This document shows positions 57,023 through 64,000 of a stretch of DNA of 64,000 bases, one piece after another. The stretch is from positions 1,302,001 through 1,366,000 of the forward strand of contig JAGTWJ010000001.1 in NCBI GenBank assembly GCA_020064725.1, in the 5' to 3' direction. The position numbers and the translations under genes were made by a program. Origin of the DNA: Drechslerella dactyloides (Eukaryota; Ascomycota; Orbiliomycetes; Orbiliales; Orbiliaceae). The notes beneath the pieces are model-generated. The model was not told the origin of the DNA, did no database searches, and saw nothing but the letters and a program-made list of their open reading frames with translations. Each line of letters opens with the position of its first letter. Within the stretch, counting starts at the first letter, position 1.

Positions 57023-58692
57023 CTACATCCTCCTGTCCCGGACCTGCTCTGCCTCTCTTTTACGGTACTCTCTCAGTTCCCGCGTGTGGTCACCTGGTGC
57101 ACGTTTCTCCCATCCTCCAAGCCGGATCACCATCGCGCTTGCATTGTCGCCTTCCTTGGTGACAGTGCATGCGAAGTCAACAAGTGTCTTCGCTGCCTCG
57201 TCCGGTGTCCTGCTGTCTCCGACGATGTCTACGACCTCCTGATCGCTCAGCGTCCCGCTCACACCGTCCGTGAGCAGTACCATGAACGCGAACTCGCCGT
57301 GATTACGGATAGTCAGCCTGCACATCTCCGGCTCCGCTGAGACGCCCAGTCGTTTCTGGCGGACGTCGCCAAACGCGCGAGTGTTCGCCAGCACCCCGAA
57401 GCGCTCTTCGCCAAAGGAGTCGGTGACAAATGCGGCTGCATATCTCCGCAGTCGCTTTCCTTCCGACGGTAATGACGGGTGGTGGTTTGTGGTGAGTGGG
57501 TAGGGCCGTCCATCGATGCCACAGATGATGATCCTAGTATCACCGATGTGCGCGGTCATGATCGTAGGTTCGGCCTGCGGGTGCCAGAAAGGTATAGACG
57601 GATTCTCGCCCTCTGGCATGGAGACTAGTGCGACGGAGCAGGTCGATCCACCTCGGAATGCGATCACTTCGGCTCGCTTGATCGAGCGGATGGGTGGTGT
57701 CGTATACGACCCATTGACGTCATCAAGGGCGGTCTGGAGATCAACAATTGTATGATCCGAGTCGTCAGCTGTGGACAGCTTGGGTCTCTGAGCCAGGTAA
57801 GATGCGTGGCCTTCACCGCTAATGAAGTCTAGATCGGCTTTGAGGAAGCTGTAGGCGAGCAGGTTCTCGAGACTCGGAGGCTGGTCTTCGTGGATGTTTC
57901 GCGGCTTTGGCTTCTCGACCTTGTTCCCAAATTGGTCGTGCGCGGTGTCGTAGTCGGGCACGAAGCGGCTAAAGTAGCCGCCGACCGTGTGTCGCCAGGA
58001 CTCGTTGAGCGCCTTCTGGAGGATCAATCGGTCGGGTTTCGTGATCGGCTTGGGCGGCGTGGGTGGTGGCCGGAGACGGAAGACCTTGGACGTCTCCTCG
58101 AGGTAGTCGTGAAGGTGTTCTCGCAGGAACTTTGCGCAGGCGTCTCCGCCATGGCCATCGTACATGCCAAAGAAGAAGACCGAGTTCAGCGGATGCTCTG
58201 GATCGCGCTCGACGGGCTTCGTGGGCGGAGCATGTTTTCGCCCGTCTCCAAAGGACGGGAGATCGATGATGCCGGCCTGCCAGTTATCCTCATTGTAGCC
58301 CCTTTCGCCGCGCGATGAGAAAACGCCGAAGTGCTGCTTGGCGGACTTCAACGGTATACGGACGTACTGCTTCTCTTTCTGGTCCAGTGGCTGGGAGGAC
58401 GGTGGGACGGCCTGGACAAAGTAGTCGTGGAAGCCGCGAGCCTGATGGAATCGACCGGCGTGGAATCGGGACGCTGGGATGATGATCCGGTGCCCAGTGC
58501 GGGCTCGCCTGAAGCTCCGCAGGGAGTTGCCTCCGAAGTAGGACCAGATGAAGCCTGAGGTAAAAGGGACATTGCTGAGCACAGGTACGACGTGAACGGG
58601 AGCTGGAGGATAAGGGGAGCTATGGCCTGGAGGAGGTGGGACTTACGGTATGTGTCGCTGAGGCCCCACTTGGTGGTGACTAGAGGCGGCAT
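57023..58692 (-). CDS. PP2C-type protein phosphatase, probably mitochondrial (Ptc5/Ptc6-like)
   Basis: Two exons, 58692-58647 and 58554-57023, giving 525 residues. The first 60 residues are Arg-rich and nearly free of acidic residues (for example GGNSLRSFRRARTGHR and GRFHQARGFHDYF), like a mitochondrial presequence. The metal-dependent phosphatase motifs follow in order: GVFSSRGERGYNEDNW, FFGMYDGHGGDACAKFL (DGHGG at 148-152), GGSTCSVALV, AHIGDTRIIICG, LTTNHHPSLPSEGKRL, NTRAFGDVRQKR, VLLTDGVSGTLSDQEVVDIV and EGDNASAMVIRLGGWEKR. The metal-binding aspartates are all present. Yeast homologues dephosphorylate mitochondrial proteins including pyruvate dehydrogenase. An insertion of about 100 residues between the DGHGG and GGST motifs is typical of this subgroup. 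It is divergent from the Zn2Cys6 gene at 59744. Confidence 0.9.
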
Positions 58693-59743
58693 GACAGCGT
58701 TATCTGCTCCGAGATAATCTGATACAGACAGGATACGTAAGGCCGGGGTGTTGATGCATGAACTTTTGCGAATTCAAACGAGAGCTCTCAACCGGACTCG
58801 GGGAGCAGAGAGTCTAATGAAGCAGCGGGGAGACGAAAGCACGATGGATAAGTAAGCACTTGATATTGTCGGGTGAACGGTTGATAAGTTCGAGACGATG
58901 GCGATGACGACGGCTGTTGAATCCCACGCCCGTACGAGCCGGCTGATCAGATCTGCCGCAGGCCTGCGAGGTCGGCCAGGTCGCCCCAACCGCCCCGCAG
59001 CCAGACGCTGGCATTGGACAGGCACTCCCGGCGGACAGGCACCGTTGCTGGCGTCGACGGATGCCCAGACAATGCTGTTGGGCAGGCTAGCTAAGCTTTC
59101 ACTGGTACTTTTGAAAGGCAGGCCAGCGGTGGTTGTACTGGGCTCTATCAAGATGTATCGGGAATCGATGGTGATAGTAACTTGTGACGGTGACGGTGAC
59201 GGTGAAACATCGGGCGAACATTTGTCAGAGCACGGTTCCACAAACCTCCTGGCGACCGCTCGCCCTGTTCTGCGGATTCAGTGACTCTTCCGCCAGCTGC
59301 CCGTTCCGCCGAATCTCACCCGCGATAAACTCAGTGTCCATTCATTCATTCATTCATTCATTCGTATCATTCATTCGGGCATCGCTAGTTCGGAACTCTG
59401 GAGTCGACCTCGTATATCTCCACGATCACCGCAGCAGGCCCGACTCGACTGCCGACCTGCATGATTCCAAACTGCGTCCCGAGCCCCAGTGTATACGAAC
59501 CCATTCTACAGATCTTGTATTATCGATCTTGCTGCCGGCAGTCGGCTGATAGTGCCCGAAATTAAAAGTTGGCTGCCGTTACGTTGTGCTTGGTTGGCGA
59601 TTATTAAGCACGCTCTGTTCGCCCGCCCTCTCGATCTCCGCCAACTGTGCAGACCTTCGTCGTACTTAACTGCTGGGTGAGCCTCGCTCGGCCGTATCAT
59701 CTCCAGCGTATCGTTCACCCGGACGCCTTCCAGTGAACCAAGC
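58693..59743. promoter_or_regulatory. Shared divergent intergenic region between PP2C and Zn2Cys6 genes
   Basis: The starts lie 1051 bp apart on opposite strands. The region holds two microsatellites: about three GACGGT units at 59187-59205 and a TTCA run at 59341-59363. Both could alter spacing of promoter elements; no individual binding site is supported. Confidence 0.5.
59341..59363. repeat. TTCA tetranucleotide microsatellite
   Basis: Nearly six perfect TTCA units (CATTCATTCATT pattern), followed by two more after a short break, in the divergent promoter region. Confidence 0.85.
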
Positions 59744-62700
59744 ATGTCGATATCTCAGATCCTGAAGGACCGTGGCTACGTCGCGATGCCCCCTCGCCCT
59801 CCCGAGGAGACGTCCCAAGTCCCCAGCTATCCCGCCCTGTCGCAACGACCGCCCGCGCCGCCTCCACTGCTGGCTCCCGCGCCCGTCACCGCCTCCGCAT
59901 CCGCGCCAGTCGCAGCGATGCCCCGCCAGCAGCTCCCCCAGAAGCAGATCCACAGAAACCGTGCCCAGCATATCTGCTACTCATGCCGTCGCCGGAAGGT
60001 CAAGTGCGACAGACAGCATCCCGTTTGCGGGGGCTGTGCGAAGATGGGTGTGCCCTGCGAGTGGAGCGACAACTCGCAGATGAAGGACGATCGAAAGCAG
60101 TTCTCCGCCAACAGCACCCAACAGTCCCCGCCGAACGGAGCCTCCACGTCGTCGTCGCAGCAGGGACAGAATATATACACCAATGGGGGCACCATGCCCC
60201 CGCCCGCATTCAATCCCTCCCAGATGCCGCTGCAGAAGCGTGGCCACAAGCGGCAGCGAACGCACCCCGATGCTACGATATCCGAGGAATCGGACTCGTT
60301 CTCCGACGATCAGAGGTTCGATGTCGCCCGGCATGCATTCGGGAGAGACTCTCTGCCCTATTACCCCGGTGGACTGGGACGGAGCAACAGCACTGGGTAT
60401 CATCAAGGAGGGACGCATACCGTCGAAGACCAGCTGGAGACGCGGCTCGGCCGCCTCGCAGAGATCGTAGACAAGTGGTGTCGTGAAACCTATATGGGCA
60501 CCGGCGCACAACCAAACGGAAGCTTCAATCACGAAAGCCTCTTAAAGGACTTGAAGGACCTCCAAGCGATCACGAAGCGTCGTGGCAGTACCAGCCAGGA
60601 GCCAACGACCGCTACATCGTCCGTGCCGCCTCCGTGGGAAAACTCGCAAAGCGAATACAGCTCGTATCAGCAGGACTCCCAGCAGTTGCCAGGCGGACTC
60701 AGGAGTCCGAGCACCAGCGCAATGGATACCTCGGAGTCAGTCACCCATGCGGATGATCTTCCAATGAGCCCATTCCCTGATCCGCCAGTGCTCGCGGAGC
60801 ACACGGATAACACGTTGGGTATACCTGGCGCGGAGAAGATACCAAACAACTGGCAGACGTTTCGATCGAAAGGCTTCGAAGAGATATCTGCCATGTTTGA
60901 TAGCAAGAGCGCCGAGAAGGCTACTGAGGAACAAAATCTGGACGATGTAATCGATCCTCGTATCAAAGAGACTCCTGTGACGCCGAAGGCCCGGCGAGGC
61001 GGTAAGAAGGGCCAACAGAAGTTTGCAAGTCAAGCCGCTGGTAAGAATGCCCAAAATGAAGATGAAGATGAGCTTTCTCTTGGGCATCTTAGCATTCAAG
61101 AGGATGGACGGACGAGATACGTAGGCAGCACGTTTTGGGCATTCATCAGTAATGAGGTATTTCATTCACCCTCATCTTCTCAGTCTCATATACTAGACCC
61201 TATCCATATCCGTCTCCACACATCCTTCGATTTATATTTGGGACGGTCGCTTTTATCCCCAGCTCCTTGAACTCATCGCTGACCACTCAAGATAGATAAC
61301 CGAACTCAATCAAGTCTTGCAATCACAGAATGATAATACCGCTGAAACTAAAACGGCCGATGCAGCCACGCATGAGCTCCCGAAAACCTGCAACCTCATG
61401 GAAGACGAAGGACAATGCCGCTCCAAGATGAAGGACCAGCCAATGGTTGAGGCCACCCAGCAGACCGCCTTCACGCCGCCTGACTCCTTGAACATCTCAA
61501 ACAAGGCCTCCCCAGGGTCCGAAAACCATATACCCGGCGGTCATGATTTGACCCAAATCATGGCTGCCTTGGACGACGAGCGGGAACACGATCATGCAGC
61601 GCCCATAAACCCAAGCAGGGACATGAATATCTTCAAAATCCTTCCTGAGAACTCTACCATGTGCGCTGCCGCAAAGTTCCAAGCTGGCTTCGCACCCGAG
61701 CACCAGTCCAGGCAAATGGTCTGGTTCCTCAAGTATCTACCGCTGGAGCACCAATCGCATGCCCTGTACAAAGCCTTCTTGAATGGTGTTCACCCAGTGA
61801 TACCGCTGCTCCATTCACCCTCGTTTAACAAGGACTATACGAAGTTCTGGAAGCTCAAAGCCCACGAGAGTACGGATGGGATTTCTTTCAGCCCGACATT
61901 CATCCCGTTACTCTTCGCGGTTCTCTACACTGGCGCTCTGTCGATATCAAATAAAGAGTTCAGCCGAGTTTTCCCCGATAAAGAACACACGCGGAACGAT
62001 ATCACCAGCCATTTACATCGAGCGGCGATGGCCACTCTCGCTGTGACGGCGTTCCCCAGAGGTCCAACGCTCTCGTCTTTGATCGCGTACTTGCTGATTC
62101 ATACTTGCAAGATCCGAGAAGAGGAGCCGCTGACCTCGTACGCATTCGTCGGTATCGCAATGCGGGCTGCTCAGAGTGCTGGCCTTCACAGAGAGCCGAG
62201 CACTTTCAAGGGCCTGAATGAAGTTGAGAGGGAGGTCCGGCGTCGCATTTGGTGGCATATCCTCTACCTCGACGTACAGTCTGCTATCGCAACGGGCCTG
62301 CCGCCACTAGGCGGCAGCGATGAGAGTGTATTCGACACACAGATGGTCAGCGAACTGAAGGACGAGTACATTGGCACAAAGACAACGCCGGAGGACATCC
62401 AGAAGGAAGAGGCTGCGACAAAGAGCAACTGTACAGGCTTGCCTGAAAGTTTGCTTTCCATGAGGTTGTCCACCGCTATGATTGCTGCGGTTGGTCGCTA
62501 TGAGGCTACCAAGGTGCTTCGAAAGCTTGTATCGTCGCTGTTCAGCGTCAAGCTGCCGCAGAAGCAGGATGTAACCGCCATGGGCAAGATCATCTTCGAC
62601 CTTCAGACGAAGATTGATGAGAGGATCAATCGTATTCCAGCGAGGGGTGTCCCGGAGATGGGCTTTGTGCCACCTGGTGGACCTGACGAGGAGAACTCGA

Positions 62701-64000
62701 CCCCAGCCGAGAAGCTCGAGAACTTTAACGGGTGGGCGAGGACGATGCTGAGTCTCATGTACGACAAGTGCTTCTCGGTTCTATACCAGCCCTTCCTACG
62801 GACGATCCTCAGTAAGCAATGGCAGCATGCGCGTCAATGGTCAGTATCTGCGCGGTTTCGATATGTCGGGTAGAGTGAATATGACTGACTCGTGATAGCT
62901 CTCTCCATGCATGCCACCGATTACTTAGGAAGTTCATCTTCCTGTCGACGTCGCCTGCCTTCCGACCATACTTTTGGTTTCTACCTGGAACGGTAAGTAG
63001 TCTGCTCGTCAATACGGGGGCGTTTGAATGAGAGCTGACAGCGAGAACAGTACCAACCGCTGCATAGCTGTATGATTCTGCTGCTGGACCTCTATAACAC
63101 CCCAAAGTCAGATGAAGCGTACCCCAGCCGTAAACTATTGGACGATGTCTTCGAGCTGTTCGGACCCGACGGCAATGGCAACCCCAACTTGACGAACACT
63201 GGAGCATATGATGCACTAGCCCAGCGACCTCTGGTGGAGGGTGGCAAGGAAGCTTGGGCAATGATGGCAAGGTTAAGGGCCAAAGCGTATGCGCGAGCAG
63301 GGTCTGCTGCATGCCCTGCCTCCGCCACCTCCGATCCTACTCTTGCCGCTTCAAGTTCCAGCTCTGCCGATGCGGCCGCAACCAAACTCGCTTCTATGAG
63401 AGACATCTCCCAGCGATACAGTATGGATCACCAGCGGCTCGGCCTCACTGCCAAAGACCTGGATGAAATTATCGAACGTAGCGTCCGGAAGCAAGGCTCT
63501 AAGACGGCGGTGGACCCGAACCGCATGATCACTGCGCTAACACCAGAAATCGGCACTAATGCAGCCCTCGCTGCTCCTTCACTCCCCACTAGCGGTCTTC
63601 CTGCCACCTCAGAGCCATCGGCAGCTGCACCGACAGGCCAGCAACAACCCCCACCCACCAATAATCTTCTTCAGCAACAGGAGTCTAGAACTCCGAACCT
63701 CGATTATAGCGTCGTTGATGACCTGCCCATTTTCGCCGAAATGAACGGGGCTCAAGGCTACAGCCTTCCCGACCAACAAGTGCAAGCTTACCCTGAGCAA
63801 GAGTTTCACGGGGGGCTTTCCTTCTCCCCCAATGATTTCATGGCCTACGACAACAGCTACGCAATTGGTGGCGTCAGCTTGGACGCTGCAGGCTACCCTG
63901 TCATCATGGCACCCGGGGTCATGTACAACATGGAGACTGGGCGGGCGCAAGTCCAGTATGAAGACCATGGCGGCAACATCGATAGCTCGAGCAACGAAAG
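59744..64000 (+). CDS. Large Zn2Cys6 transcription factor, truncated by the window edge
   Basis: Exons 59744-61156, 61296-62839, 62899-62992 and 63051 to beyond 64000; at least 1333 residues lie in the window and the frame is still open. The zinc cluster is complete: C78, C81, C88, C95, C98 and C105 in HICYSCRRRKVKCDRQ and the following VCGGCAKMGVPCEW. A long Gln/Ser/Pro-rich disordered segment follows (about 110-420), then a basic RRGGKKGQQKF patch. The fungal-specific domain begins around residue 600 with VHPVIPLLHSPSFN and includes AVTAFPRGPTLSSLIAYLL and VRRRIWWHILYLDVQ. After it come VFELFGPDGNGNPN, a Ser/Ala/Gln-rich region, and an acidic C-terminal part with DLPIFAEMNG. Introns are 139, 59 and 58 nt, all GT-AG. 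It is much longer than the usual 600-900 residues. Targets are unknown. Confidence 0.9.

Overview
This window is nuclear DNA from a filamentous ascomycete (Pezizomycotina). The evidence is many short GT-AG introns with CTAAC-like branch sites, two Zn2Cys6 regulators with fungal transcription-factor domains, a fungal 3-isopropylmalate dehydrogenase, an Aspergillus-XanA-type xanthine dioxygenase, and eukaryotic MED6, APC10 and sideroflexin genes. There are no bacterial operons, no rRNA, and no tRNA or CRISPR array that I could find. The species cannot be named from sequence alone. The multi-exon models below were spliced by hand; exon phases were checked arithmetically, but no transcript was available.

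Layout. 0-7 kb: an intronless coiled-coil gene, then a repeat-rich interval flanked by two inverted, related signal-peptide genes, one a remnant at 3.5 kb and one an apparently intact spliced gene at 5.45-6.23 kb. 6.8-9.7 kb: a small heat-shock protein and Mediator subunit MED6. 9.7-12.9 kb: no gene seen. 12.9-15.5 kb: a Zn2Cys6 regulator. 15.5-25.8 kb: a 10-kb stretch with no gene I can support. 25.8-27.7 kb: an anion:cation-symporter-type MFS permease. 27.7-32.7 kb: no gene seen. 32.8-34.2 kb: LEU2. 34.9-37.2 kb: APC10/DOC1. 39.1-41.4 kb: an NmrA-like Rossmann protein, possibly with an extra basic 3' exon. 41.4-49.0 kb: gene-poor, except for a tiny Cys-rich ORF at 45.1 kb.

49.0-64.0 kb is gene-dense: a 15-exon GH15 glycosidase, xanthine dioxygenase xanA, a mitochondrial sideroflexin, a mitochondrial PP2C phosphatase, and a large Zn2Cys6 regulator. 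The last is divergent from the phosphatase across about 1.05 kb and runs off the right edge.

The genes do not form an obvious biosynthetic cluster. Most are housekeeping (transcription, cell cycle, leucine synthesis, mitochondria). The nutrient-linked genes (xanA for purine nitrogen, the permease, GH15) are scattered. The least explained parts are the inverted secreted-protein locus at 3-6.3 kb, the in-frame second ORF after the APC10 stop, the phase-compatible basic exon after NmrA, and the Cys-rich mini-ORF.
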